In this document: one piece after another, positions 26,836-38,900 of the stretch
Position numbering within the stretch: position 1 is the stretch's first letter
Layout of the letters: every line of letters starts with the position of its first letter
Assembly (NCBI RefSeq): GCF_020382885.2
Contig: NC_058497.1
Coordinates: 17,042,330-17,106,329, forward strand
DNA length: 64,000 bases
Source of the DNA: Scatophagus argus
Taxonomy: Eukaryota > Chordata > Actinopteri > Scatophagidae
Direction of reading: 5' to 3'
The notes under the pieces: model-generated
Told to the model about the DNA's origin: nothing
The model's database searches: none
What the model saw: only the letters and a program-made list of their open reading frames with translations
Program-made: the position numbers and the translations under genes

Positions 26836-26976
26836 ATGAGGTTGGGAAGCATCATTTTATTCGTTGCTCTCTGCTCTTTTACCGCTTATTATATTTATGA
26901 GCCCCTTCCGGAGGAGATTGAGGAGAGATGGAAACTCATGCTGACCAACTCTTTCTTCAGGAGTCTCAGCCACCTG
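26836..26976 (+). CDS. aadac: aadac exon 1: signal anchor
   Basis: Starts at ATG (A at -3), encodes 47 residues ([15 protein letters not shown]...FFRSLSHL) and ends at GTAAGG in phase 0. [15 protein letters not shown] aligns with human YYIYTPLPDNVEEPW. Confidence 0.93.
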
Positions 26977-29900
26977 GTAAGGAAAACCCGGTATTCTTGC
27001 AGGCTGTTATGTCTGCTGGTGTTGATAATTACTTTGGATTTAAATCCCTATAGAATAAGCCATGTCCACTGCAAGTGGACATGCATGGGTTTCTCACTCA
27101 TTACAGTTGTATATATATGATTTACGCATGCGTTACGCATTAAATTACAAATATTTAACATTGTCTTCCTTAGGTGTGTTCGCTCAGAGTAGTCAAGTGG
27201 CAGGTTAAACGTTTATTGTATTTTGCTGATGTGGATGTACATGCTGGTTACACCAGATTATGTCAGATGCTAATCCATGTGTTGTATAGTCCCTGCTCAC
27301 CTGTTCTAATAATAGACCCTATTAAGGAAACTGGACTTGTTAATGACCGTTGGACGCCTGTGGTTTACTGTAGTCCGTTGTGATGCGGCTGACATGAATC
27401 TTTATAGGCTTTAAACACAGCACGCAGCACACATGGTTGTAACTGTAGGCTGTAGAAATGAGCAGCAGTTTATTTTACCACACTTTGTCTTTATTAAATG
27501 ATGCGCATAGAGTAAAATAAGTATTGAACATGTCACCATTTTTCTCAGTAAATATATTTCTAAAGGTGCTATTGACATTGCAGATTTCATCAGACATCAG
27601 TAACATCCATTGCAATCCACACATGCAAAGAAATCAAGCCATAGATGTCCATAATTTAAGTTAAATGTAATAATGTGAAATGACACAGGGAAAAAGTATT
27701 GAACACATGAAGAAAGGGAGGTGCAAAAAAGGCATGGAAAGCCAAGACACCAGCTGAAATCTATCAGTAATTAGAAAACAAATTAATATGAGCTGGTTCA
27801 GTCCCAACTGATGGCCTATAAAAAGGTGTCTCATTACCAAGGTGTCACAAGAAACATCTCATGATGAGTAAAGGCAAAGAGCTCTCGCAACCTTATTGTT
27901 GCAAAACATACTGATCGCATTGGTTATAGAAGGATTTCCAAACTGATGAATGTTCCAGATAGCACTGTTGGGGCCATAATCTGGAAGTGGATCATTTCGC
28001 CATAAACCGACCTTGAGCAGGTGCTCTTTGGATGCCATAATACACACCCAAAAACACCATACCAGTGAAGTTTGGAGGTGGGAACATCATGGTGTGGGGC
28101 TGTTTTTCAGCATACGGCACTGGAAAACTTCATATAATTGGGCAGTCGTGGATCAGCGGTTAGGGTGTCGGACCCGTAACCGGTGGATCGCTGGTTCGAT
28201 TTCCCGTCCCGGTGTCCATGGCTGAGGTACCCTTGAGCAAGGTACCTAACCCCCACCGCTCCCCGGGCGCTGCAAAATATGTCACGAATAGAAAAATGTA
28301 CCAAGACAACCTTGTTAAAAATCTGCTACCATCTACCAGAATGACAAAGATGAAACAAGGCTGGACATTTCATTTCAAGACAATGATCCCAAATTCACAG
28401 CAAAGAAAACTCAATTGGTTTCAGAGAAAGAAAATAAAGCTGCTAGAATGGCCCAGCCAATCACCTGATTAGAAGCCCATAGAAAATCTATTGAAAACTA
28501 AAGATCAGAGTTCATAGAAGAGGCCCATGGAATCTGCTAAGTCCAGGTCTTTCTGAAGCACTCCACGAGTGGCCTTTGGCTCTTGGACAACTCTTCTGAT
28601 AATTCAGTGGTTTAGAAATCCTTCTATAACCCATGCCATCAGTATGTTTTGCAACAGTAAGGTTGCAAAGCTCTTGCGAGAGCTCTTTGCTTTTACCCAT
28701 CATGAGATGTTTCTTGGTAATGAGGTGCCTTTTTTATAGGCCATCAGTTGGGACTGAACCAGCTGATATTAATTTGCACTGACAAGGGGAAGGATTGCTT
28801 TCTAATTACTGATTTCAGCTGGTGTCTTGGCTTTCCATGCCTTTTTGCACCTCCCTTTCTTTATGTGTTCGATGCATTTTCCCCTCTGTCATTTCACATT
28901 AATACACATAACTTAATTTATGGACATCTATGGTTTGGTTTCTTTGTATGTGTGGATTACTTGGGTTGTTCTGGTGAAAATTTCATGTCAATAGCACCTT
29001 TTGAAATATTGTTAAATAACCATTTAACAACTAGCAAGGCACTCACTGAGTAGTGTTTAGGTAGTAGTGGTAGTTAACATACATCTTAAGAAATATTTAG
29101 CGGTGGGAAAAAGGGCAGTTGCAAAGCTACTCCCTGTAACATAACAGGACATTGTTATTTGTGCTGTTGGGGAATAATGTTCAGTTCCAAAGTTTCTCTG
29201 TGACAGTCTTCATGGGGGAAAGAATATCATTTTAGCGTGAAAAATTCTTTCATAAGGTAAGAAATTCTGTTTGTTTTTATCATCATGTAAGATGTAGTGC
29301 ATCACAGAGCCAAACCTCTTATTTGGGCCTACATTGTTGAATTATGTAGCAAAATTCATGCTCCCTGACCAGGCGTACAGCCATTCTTTTAAATGATTGA
29401 TTCCCGGATGAGGGTGTGATTACAACAAGTGTTTTATTTATTAATTAGACCTTACTCATGGAGAATGTGCTGTACATTTTATAGTAAATAACAGATGAAC
29501 AGGATAAAAAGTATTTTTATTCGAACCTTCTATTATGATAGAGATATAGGGTTTTTTTTCAGACAGATGGAAGTGCCTGAAGGCACATAGAGCTTTGAGT
29601 GCATGTGTCTTTGATGAGTTTATAGCCGCTGTAGAGGAACATCAGCTGATTAGCCTCATGCCAGCCACTGGCTGCCTAGCTCATCAAAAATAAAAGAATG
29701 AAAGTATGGGTCATGCTTTCGGTTCATGTGGTTACTCAGAACAACTACCTGCAGGGGATTGTTGACATTTTTAAAAAAAATTCACATGACCATAGCATCC
29801 CACACTCTGTGATATGACCACATTGTTTAAACTTTTCTCATTTTAAGATTATAAGCTTTGGGATATATGTTTATTTTAGGATAAACTGACTTACAGTAGC

Positions 29901-32900
29901 CTAATTGTAAGTACAAAAGGTAATATGCGTTTCAGGTTTGATGAACAATGACAAATGTAATGTCTTTCTCTATGTTTCATGCTGTGTTTCCCTCTACAGG
30001 CAGACCTCAGTGAATTACTGGGGCTGAAGGACTATATGGGGGTAATGTACCTCATTACTCTGGTTGAAAAGGTGGTGCCTGTGTCTGACGAGCATGTGAA
30101 GGTGACGGAGGAGAACTTTGATGGAGTGGAGGTGGTGGTGTACCAGCCAAAACAGCAGGGTGGTGACAGTGAGCTCAGGAGAGCTGTCATATACCTGCAT
30201 GGTGGAGGATGGTGTCTGGGGAGCGCCAGTAAGTTGATGGGTGGGCCCGTCTTCTCCTTTATCACACAGAATTATGACTCTGTGACTTTTAATGATGGAC
30301 AGAAAAATGGATGGATGGATAATACACATTCTTGTGATGTGTTCATCATGCAATAATTCAACTGTTCAACTCTGAGAAAGCACTCAGACATTTCACGATT
30401 TGATTGATGTGCCAAATAACTTTCCAGTTTTATATGGACTCATTATGACAGCTGTTATGAAGGGATCATAAATACTGGAAAAAAAAACTATCAAACAAAA
30501 GCCACCACGGTTTCACAGTTTCCCAAGGAAATAACACGCCGTCTGCAGGAGCGGTGGGAAGCTTAGAGGGTGGTTACCCTTGCTAATCCAAAACGTAAAG
30601 ACATGACATGCAATCTGACACATCTCATGCTGTTTTTGCAATCTGTTGAACAGTTGTAACAGTTACAGTGACAGATCTTTCCAGGAAGGACCTTTTGACT
30701 GTATGGTAGGTTCATCCCTGTTAGTGCAGTGTTACCTCTGTGTAAGGAGACGTGATGTCAGGATGTGACTTCCTGTGGTGGTTTGTGTTGCTTCAGAATC
30801 TGATCTGTGTTTCTGTCTTCACTGTCTTTGCAGGGATGAGTCCGTACGATTTCCTGGCCAGAAAAATAGTCACTGAGCTAGATGCAGTGGTTCTTTCTGT
30901 AGAGTAAGTATTTCATATTTTATAACCAGTTACATGCAGTTATGGTAATATACTGCACAAAATGTCGAAATTGACAGAGTAATTACAGTTTGCCCGCAAA
31001 GAGCATGAAAGTGTTGCAGGGACAGGCACATTTAATGGATTAATTATTTAGCTCAGAATTTCCTCTTACATTCTTTTTTATCCCCCTGCTCTTTCTTTCT
31101 GTCTCTCACGGTTTTTTGGTTGTCATGCGCCTGTCTGCCTTCATTAATCACAGGCTAGATGGAAGTGAGGATGCAGTAGAGTGAAGCTAACAGGTTTTCA
31201 TTTGGGTCTGGCAAAGCTTTTCCCTGTCACAGCTACACTCACTGTTGTTCTTTGGCACATCCGGCTTTAGCTGTGACCCTCAGTGCTGTAACTTTCATTC
31301 ACCATTACTTTCTCTGTCCTTCCACCTCGCTATTCATAGCTTTTCCGCCGTTACTGATCAACAGTTGGGTGGAAGATTAGCACTCAATCATACTAATTTG
31401 GTTGGGCTTGTAGACATATAGGATTTGACTGTTGGGAGGCAGAGTGGATTGCTCTGTGGGATGTTTGGAGATGTTGCCTTATCTGCCTCATCCAAATTCC
31501 TGTATGCAATTTGAGAGTAAGAGTAATTCCAGCATTTCGCAATCTCTTATGTGTAACAGATGGTTTCTAGATTGAAACACTTGTAGAGATGGCACCAACA
31601 GGGAATAAAAACTGTGAAGAAAAAAAAAAAAAAACAAGGTTTAGCAGTTTATTCAGTTGTTTACTTTATTGAAAATTATAAAACATTTATTTTGTTTTCC
31701 ATTTTTTAATGTAGTTTTATTTTGGGAGATAATTTTCTTGAAAAAAAAAAAGTTTTGTGTCACTACTTTTATTTGATTTTATCATCATTCATCATTCATC
31801 ATTTGCCAGAAAATGTATTTGGTCAAGGAGATACATATTTAAATAAAGCTTGAATGAAAATGAATCATTTAGATAAATCTGGTGAATTTATGTTACTGGT
31901 TTCAGTTCATGTGCATCATGATAACTTGTCAGTTTCCTCTAGAATTTCCCTCATATGTCTTGTCTAAACATAGACTGTGCAGAGGTTGTATAACAGGCCA
32001 GTGTAGTGAGATCACCTTGTCTTTTACAGCCTGGGAGAGCGACTTCTCTGTTTGTTCTCTCAAACATGTCCACATGAAATGAAAAAAGCTCATCTTCAAA
32101 CCTGCTATTTGTATTCAATATTAGAAGTAATAAGAAAGTAAAATAACACTGTACATGTGCCCTAAGTCTGGGTTAAATTTTGTACAGCCTTTTTTATTTA
32201 TACTTTACCAAGTGTTATCCCCTTGCAAATGTCATCATGGTTGGTCTGTGCACATGCCCCATTCAAAGCTCATGTTTATTTATGGTTTATTTTCAGGTAC
32301 CGCCTTGCCCCTGCTCACCATTTCCCTGTCCCATATGAGGATGTATACAATGTGGTCAAACACTTCCTCCAGAAGAGGGTGCTGGCCCAGTACTCTGTGG
32401 ACCCAGGACGCATTGCTGTGTCTGGAGATAGTGCTGGGGGAAACCTGGCAGCTGCTGTCTCCCAGCAGGTAACAAATCTCTTCTGTGTGCCAGCTCTATT
32501 TTTTTTCTCTATTTAACATTTGGAAAAAGGACTGTATGAAGAACTGACATGAGATAAGGTTAATGATGTAAACACCATCCTTGTGTAGTGTGCTGCTCAT
32601 GAGGGTCCATACATACATGGCTGTCTGCTTCCTCACCATGTTGACAGCGGTTGGCAGCAATAACTCCAACTGGATTGCAAGGAGATTGTGTATTCCCCAC
32701 AGGAAGAAAAAGATTCAGACCAAAAACACGCTTTAAGAAACTAACCAGGACATCATAGAAAAATATAAAGTTGAAGGGGAATTTGTTAAATTAGGAAGTG
32801 AATATATGTATTCCCAATAGGCATAAATATATTACTGATATACTGATTCAGAGGGAATGGGATTTCATCCCACAAAAGATCTATGGCTGTTCATTTAAGA

Positions 32901-34423
32901 GAAAAGAAAAGAATAAAAATAAGCAGTAAATTTTCAGCCTTGCATAGGGCAACACTTACCTGAATAGATAAAATGAGATCACAACCTTAGTGAAGCGTGC
33001 TCTCTTATGATAAGGTCTTTGGAATTTAATTTTGTACTGAAATAATGATTTAGGTTTCGGTTGTGAGTGAATTCTATGACACTATCTCCAATACAGTTTC
33101 ACAGTGCAAATATTTGAAACGACAAATACTTGTTATCTGCGAATCTGTGCAACCTATGGTTACTCATAACATTGTTCTCTGTGCAGGCTTGTAAATCCTT
33201 TTGCTTGTGTAATTAGGGCTTTAATTCATCTAGATGACCTCACTCTGATGACTCATTCTAGGTGGTGGGCCGTATGTCAACAGTCCAGATGAAGCAGCAA
33301 CTAATGCTGTAGTGGTTTAAAAACAAATCAAACAAAAGCACCACGTCTCATCCAACAGGGGCTCTAGCTGTGTGGTACATCATCAACCTTACTGTTTGTG
33401 GGCCATGAAGGGCTTCTAGTGTCTCACCATGGAGGATAACTGATCCTTCAAAGTGCTTCACTGTCCTGATCTACAAGATTCTGGAGCAGACATCACGTTC
33501 CTGGGCTCCCTATGAGTAGATGTTTGGAGACAGCACTAAACAGGGATTTGTTTACTTTGAGACAACAACCCAGTGCGGTCATTGCTTTGCACTGTCATGA
33601 CAGTGACCCCGTGACAATCCTCCCTAATGAAAAGTTCTTGTATACCTTCTTTTCCCTTCTGTCAGGTTGCATAGCCACAGAGTTCTCAGGCAGGTAGATA
33701 ATCCACTGAACTGCTCAGTGATGACTTCTGGTAAAGAGGAACACTTCATATTTAATTATTTATCCAAAATTAATCCCTCTTTGCCTTTCTTCACAGTTAC
33801 AAAAAGAGCCTGGACAGCAGGTTCAGTTGAAGGCCCAAGCACTCATCTACCCTGTGCTGCAGGCTTTGGACCTTAACACCCCTTCCTACCAGCAGAATCA
33901 GGACATGCCCATTCTTCCCCGCACCCTCATGGTGCGTTTCTGGAGTGAGTACTTCACCAGTGACAAGGCTCTTTTCAGAGCCATGATGGCCAACACCCAT
34001 AACTGCCCTGAATCTTCCAGCCTGCTGAAGTTTGTCAACTGGAGCGCCTTCCTGCCAGAAATATATCATAAAAAATACAACTACAGTGTTCCTGCTGTGG
34101 CAGAGGGAGTTGGAGGGAAGGCAGTTGGGATGGATGGACCATCTCAATCCTTTGCTGACCCGAGGGCATCGCCCCTGCTTGTTCCAGACACGGCCTTACA
34201 CACTCTGCCCAAAGCCTACATTCTAACATGTGAGTATGATGTTCTCCGAGACGATGGGATCATGTATGTCATGCGGCTCCGTGCTGCCGGTGTTGAGGTG
34301 ACACATGAACATTATGACACAGGATATCATGGAGCAATGATGTTCACTGTGTGGCCAACCGACTTCCTGATTGCACGTCGGATGATAGACAACTATATTA
34401 AATGGCTCAAGGAAAACTTGTAA
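26836..34423 (+). CDS. aadac: Arylacetamide deacetylase (microsomal serine esterase)
   Basis: Complete five-exon gene: 26836-26976, 30000-30228, 30834-30903, 32297-32468 and 33797-34423. All junctions are GT/AG and in frame, giving 412 residues (human AADAC is 399). The product is an ER membrane-anchored, lumen-facing esterase of the hormone-sensitive-lipase family that hydrolyses arylacetamides and lipid esters. Visible features are an N-terminal signal anchor ([16 protein letters not shown]), the oxyanion motif HGGGW at residues 114-118, nucleophile Ser192 in GDSAGG, Asp352 in [10 protein letters not shown] and His382 in GYHGAMM. The 30-residue Asp-His spacing is the same as in human AADAC. 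Wording such as [15 protein letters not shown] and the C-terminal IKWLKENL points to AADAC rather than NCEH1. It sits between igsf10 and sucnr1 as in mammals. Confidence 0.95.
27861..28530 (+). pseudogene. Tc1-family transposase pseudogene
   Basis: Plus-strand remains of a Tc1/mariner transposase: N-terminal DNA-binding part (about 27861-27990), large internal deletion, part of the DDE catalytic core (28045-28140), SINE insertion, then the C-terminal core ending EWPSQSPD (to about 28470) and a degraded IENL. Frameshifts and stops interrupt every segment. Confidence 0.75.
28141..28285 (+). mobile_element. tRNA-derived SINE inserted in the Tc1 remnant
   Basis: The tRNA-like head begins GGCAGTCGTGGATCAGCGGT, with an A-box-like GTGGATCAGCGG (28148-28159) and B-box-like GGTTCGATTTCC (28193-28204). 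It is followed by the teleost SINE core TACCCTTGAGCAAGGTACC, CCCCGGGCGCTG, and a tail ending AAAATATGTCAC. The tail is internally deleted compared with the copy at 60.7 kb. The sequence on either side is Tc1 transposase, about 12 bp of which is missing at the insertion point. Confidence 0.8.
30000..30228 (+). CDS. aadac: aadac exon 2: oxyanion-hole segment
   Basis: Follows CCCTCTACAG and begins [13 protein letters not shown]. It contains [13 protein letters not shown] and ends one base into the next codon at GTAAGT. Confidence 0.93.
30229..30833 (+). other. aadac: aadac intron 2
   Basis: Intron of 605 bp, GTAAGT to TTTGCAG. Nothing recognised. Confidence 0.85.
30834..30903 (+). CDS. aadac: aadac exon 3
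   Basis: A 70-nt exon after TCTTTGCAG, encoding [20 protein letters not shown] and SV, ending at GTAAGT. It carries phase 1 in and phase 2 out, completing Glu147 with exon 4. Confidence 0.92.
30904..32296 (+). other. aadac: aadac intron 3
   Basis: Intron of 1,393 bp, GTAAGT to TTTTCAG, with poly-A runs near 31620 and 31740. No gene or recognised repeat. Confidence 0.85.
32297..32468 (+). CDS. aadac: aadac exon 4: nucleophile serine
   Basis: Follows TTATTTTCAG. Encodes [18 protein letters not shown] and ends [17 protein letters not shown] at a GTAACA donor in phase 0. Confidence 0.93.
32469..33796 (+). other. aadac: aadac intron 4
   Basis: Intron of 1,328 bp, GTAACA to TTCACAG. Nothing recognised. 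Confidence 0.85.
33797..34423 (+). CDS. aadac: aadac exon 5: catalytic Asp and His, stop
   Basis: Follows TTCTTCACAG. Encodes [19 protein letters not shown] to IKWLKENL and stops at TAA (34421-34423). No polyadenylation signal lies close to the stop; the nearest clear AATAAA on this strand is at 35873-35878, so the 3' UTR may be about 1.4 kb long. Confidence 0.93.
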   Translation, partial: LQKEPGQQVQLKAQALIYPVLQALDLNTPSYQQNQDMPILPRTLMVRFWSEYFTSDKALFRAMMANTHNCPESSSLLKFVNWSAFLPEIYHKKYNYSVPAVAEGVGGKAVGMDGPSQSFADPRASPLLVPDTALHTLPKAYILTCEYDVLRDDGIMYVMRLRAAGVEVTHEHYDTGYHGAMMFTVWPTDFLIARRMIDNYIKWLKENL

Positions 34424-35056
34424 AAACTCTTGAGTATTAATATCCATTCCAGTTTTTCCACACAGTGCGCCAGAGTTTGATTAGGTGCATTTGTTTCCCA
34501 TCTGGTGTTCTACTTTCTGTTCATTTGTTTTGCTTTGGACTTTCGATTTTCTGTAAATATATTGAGCAATTTATTCACTTCTTTTTCCACTCACATTAGA
34601 TATCTGTAGGAAACAGAATTTTGAAAGAACAGTTCATGCTATGTTTTTTTTATTTTTTTTATTTTTTCACAAAACCTGGTTAAGTACAGCACAACACATG
34701 TGATACCATCACCCATGTATAAAAGTATTACAGTGTTTATTGTCCAACAAACACAGTACTACTCAGAAAGGTCAGAGGGTAAAAATCATTCACATATGTA
34801 AAGATGGATGACGTTTCGCCACTTCCTTCCACTGTACAAAAATGATGAGTGTCATCTTGCACTGGTCAGGTCATTTGGAGCCAGAGTCTGTGCAGTCATG
34901 ATCAGGTGGTGTAGCTGTATTCAGACACCCATCTGACTCAATTGCAAGCAGGGCTCAGGTGTCAATCATGACACCACACTTCCTTTCAATAGCACCAGGT
35001 AAGTAAAACCAAACTTACCAGAAACGTGAACACTTGAATCTAGATCAGTGTGGTAA

Positions 35057-35215
35057 GAACTACCTTGGTTTTATTTTGGCATATGCTCCATCTGCTGACA
35101 TGGAGGGGATGGGGTCATGCCCCATACTGCAGTCAGCCACCAGGGGGTGATTAAGGTGTTCTGGCTTCATTTTTGGGAGCTCTAATGCCTTCCATCTTCA
35201 TATATGTCAATGATA
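35057..35215. repeat. Teleost interspersed repeat containing GCCACCAGGGGGTGA
   Basis: Ordered landmarks are CATACTGCAGTCAGCCACCA, then GGGGGTGA, TGGCTTCATTTTTGGGAGC and CTTCCATCTTCATATATGTC. These match a common fish repeat ('CCATACTGCAGCCACCAGGGGGCGA...TTTGGGAGC...TTTATATACAGTC') known to me from many percomorph introns. The CCACCAGGGGG block also resembles a CTCF site. Confidence 0.6.
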
Positions 35216-35887
35216 TGTAAAGTCAAACTGTGGAATATGACAAAAGTTGCTGTTATGCGTGATGATAGTAGCTGGCCCTGTGTGGTGCTGTTCGTTGTTG
35301 TTTCCCAGCACAGGACCTGCTACCTGATCTTATGTCTGTTGTGTCAGTGTCAATACTAGAAGTGAGCAATGCATGGTACTAGATTCAGTGCTTTTCCATT
35401 TAGGGTTTTAAGAATACAGTTTAATACTTGGCGCACATGAAGAGGAGTTTCACAAAAGCCAAAAATTTGGCCAAAGTCAACATTTATCACTGAGTGCAGC
35501 TGATATTGAAACCTAAGACTGTTTTGATACATATAATTCCTGTGTTCCTGACATTGCATCAAAGGGTGACAAGTGATATTAAGTTTAACAAAGAAAGAAC
35601 TAGCCCTCAGTTGTGTAGCCCATACATGTAAATTAATGAGCCACATTCCACCCAGAATATTGGTTTATAAGTTAAGACCAAGCTGTGATAAGGAGCATAC
35701 CTCCAAACATTCTTCACATCATGCCTACACGCATTTTTAGTGATTGAGCTTTGTGTGATGTAGCAATACGTCAAAGAGAGGGTTAATATCCAAGAGGGAA
35801 TTAGAACAACATTTTATTTGGAGCCTTAATATTTACAGCACAGCACGTGTCAGCATCTTGAGAGTTCTCTACAATAAATATTATAGG

Positions 35888-35888
<1 letters not shown>

Positions 35889-35929
<41 letters not shown>
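35889..35929 (+). repeat. (TG)n microsatellite
   Basis: About 20 uninterrupted TG units, the longest in the window. Confidence 0.95.
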
Positions 35930-35931
<2 letters not shown>

Positions 35932-38900
35932 TCTAACCCCATCTTTGTTCAAGCATGAGTTTACTGTAGTGTAGATTAAAATGCTTTGCAGGTGGCAACC
36001 CAGAAATTACAGTCATTTGAGAATAGCAATAAATTTCACTGAACAATAAATTTAACCATCTACATGTTCACAATAAATAAGCTAGTATAGCTCCCAGTAA
36101 AGAGCTGCCTTGGTGTAATGAATATAAGAAATGGCACAGTGGCGGCTGCGCCACTGTTAGATGAAGTTTCCTGCGCAAGATCAAGTACCAGTTTGATGAT
36201 GAAATTTGGAATAGTGTGCAGACAGGAGACTGGCGGTAAGACTGTAGCCATATCTCTAGGCTGTGACTTGTCTATGACTGCAGTTTGTTAGTCCCTGAAT
36301 CTCTGCTATAACAACATTCGAATGAAATGAAATTGTATTTGTTTTTCCCTGAGGCCCAACAGTCATATGAGGTGGCTTGAAACTACGCACTTGTCTCTCC
36401 CTTTTATCTTTCTGTCTGGGTGACGTCGTCCTGTGAGTTCACTGCACATGGGATGGTTATCTAAAAAATAACAGGGAGGTAAAAGGTTACCAAAAATAAC
36501 CCTTGATATAAATGCCTCTGTTCTTTAATATCTCACTGTACTGTTCAGAAAGAGTTATGGTTGATATAAACCAGCTCAAAGGTTTTTTTTTTTCAGTTTC
36601 TCATTTTCACAAAAAAAATTGCATTACACAATTGCATTAAGTATGTAACTAAGAAGAGACAGCTTTACAGTTGGGTTTTGTCATTTTCTGGAGCACTGTT
36701 ACATTCTCAGATGTAAATATGATTACTTCTGTTTTTGTTTTGAACCTCCTCCTGGTAAACTTAACAATTTGCATAATTTTTGATTTTAATGGTGTCTGTC
36801 AATAAACTAAATTTACCTTTAAACTACTAATCACTTGTACTTGTGTGTGTATGTGCAATTAAATACCATGTAAAAAAGACCTACTAGAACAACATCCTGT
36901 TACCTGTTACAGGTACGACACATGCATTTCATGTAGTAAAAGTGAAAAAGAAAATATGCTGAGAATATTCTATATAGACTCAGAGTAAATCCACTTGGCG
37001 CCACTTGCAGTACAGTTGATCTGCCAACATACTGCAGACTGTGTCGACAGATCTTCCACTAAACACACCTACACATGTTCAGTCCAAGAGGTTGGAAAAA
37101 AGAATAGAAGAACAGGCTGTTTATTTTTTTCCTCTGGGTAGCAAAGAGGGTGACGCATGAGTGCGAACAAACCATTTATACTAAAGGATGATTCAAATGG
37201 GTCAACCTCGTTCATCTTTACACATTAAACAAAACACTCCACGCCTCCTGGGTGTAGAGTGAACTATTTATGTGCTACACTATGCTGGTCATATTCTTTG
37301 ATGTGCTGGCCTTTTGTGCAAATGTGAGTACAGGTACTTTTTGTGTGTATGTGCTTTTTTATCCCTCAGTAGATGAAATGGTGGAACTGTTCACAAGCTC
37401 CTCCACTACCATGGAGGGCTAATAACTGTAACGTGAATTGGATTATGGCAGATGATTCCTTTAAACTGTTAATGTATAGTGGTTTTTCACGGATTATGCT
37501 TACATACAGTATAGAAAACGCACAAATACTTACTGTGCTCGCACAAAGGAATGCAAGTAAGCAGGGACACACTGCTCCCGGAAATCTGCACTTTGTGTAA
37601 ACGCGATTTTGTCTCTGGTTTGGTTAACACATATATGCCCACAGTGACCCATCGTGTCATTTTCAAAGCTCAGATACCATCAAAGATTTGAAGCCCCGGC
37701 CGGACAAGGTAGATTTGTTTTCATATTAATTATAACTGATTAATGACTCAATCATTCAGATATCAATTTCTTCTGCCTCATATCAGTGCTTGTTAACAAA
37801 CAGCAGCCTTCCTAAAAACCTGTATAAAGAACCCTTGTTGCCAAAATGGCCACAGTTGGTTGATATCTCATTATTTGTAATACAGAGCCTCAGAGTCTGA
37901 GTTTGTCCTCATATGTACTTTTGTGCTGCCTTTTTGAACAGACTCCTTCTCAGCACCACCCCACTGGCTTTTTATTATGAAACTTGAAACACACACACAC
38001 ACAGAACACATTTTTCATCATTGCTTCTTTTCTTTGCTCATTCCAGGAGAGATGCCAATATAAACGAAATAACGGATCAAGCAAGGTGTGATTAATCATG
38101 AGTGAAAGAAAGCACCTGATCCTTTCTGTTGTATTAAAGCCTTCTGAAGTTAAGTGTTTTTATGGGGATTTAAGGCCTAAATAAGCTCCAAAGGCTGCTG
38201 ACAGGCAAATGTGAAGGAGGTGTTCATTACAGCTGAGAACTTCAGATGATTCCAACTTCAGAAATATGTACTATAATGTTTTTAGAACATATTAGGAGGG
38301 TTCAGAAAACACAGAAAACAACACTAAAAACAGGATTCGTGAAAGAAAAGAAAATAATTAATGCGTAAAATGTCTATTGAGATTATTTTGTAGTGTCAGT
38401 GTTTCAAACTTAAGTAAAAAAAAGAGGAAATTGCTGCTTTGGAGATAAGTTTGTGTTTTATTACGAACTCAAAGTAAATGTTTCTAGGCTGACACAACAC
38501 GTGCATACTTTGCAAAGTAATGATCTGTATGCTACAGTGCCAGTACATACTTAGACAACAGCCAAATCCAAAACCTTCATCCTACTGATGACTTGGTTGA
38601 AAAGGTCACACTGTAAGGTGCTACATAACTCAGCAAGTTGGGAACGCTTGAATCCATGAAAAACTAAAACAACAGAGAATATCAAAACATGAAACTGTTT
38701 CCCTTGACTGATTTTCAGAAAGATCACAGAAATCTCTTTTAGTATGTGTAAATGATAGCAAATACTCCTTTTTAGTACAATATCCCCTTTCAAGAAATGC
38801 AGAGAGGAAAGATATACATGTAGAGTGCTGACGAAGAGAAAGGGAACAAAGGTTCTCAGAAATACTTAGAAAATCAGTTACAGGGAAAATTCAGAAGCCA

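Larger units (their letters stand above)
27497..29012. mobile_element. Defective Tc1-like transposon with long inverted arms
   Basis: The left arm starts near AGTAAAATAAGTATTGAAC and contains AAGGTGCTATTGACAT, AATGTGAAATGACA and AAGAAAGGGAGGTGCAAAAA. The right arm (about 28540-29012) carries the same landmarks in reverse complement. Between them are remnants of a Tc1-family transposase: the N-terminal helix-turn-helix (KELSQ...STVGAI), a jump over most of the middle, then catalytic-domain pieces ([30 protein letters not shown]). Past 28535 the sequence turns back into an inverted copy of the transposase 5' end, so the C-terminus and the original right end are missing. Stops and deletions make it non-functional. 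The element type is common in teleosts, and it lies inside aadac intron 1. No target-site duplication was identified. Confidence 0.8.
26977..29999 (+). other. aadac: aadac intron 1
   Basis: A 3.0-kb intron, mostly filled by the Tc1-like element and the SINE nested inside it (listed separately). The flanks at 26977-27490 and 29020-29999 show nothing I recognise. Confidence 0.85.

Noticed and set aside
28141-28206. A tRNA gene
   Set aside because: A- and B-box-like sequences are present, but they are followed by a SINE body. The cloverleaf cannot be completed convincingly, so it is a retroposon head.
33797-34447. Antisense open frames over aadac exon 5
   Set aside because: The plus-strand frame has the catalytic Asp/His and strong family match; the antisense frames have none and are shadows.
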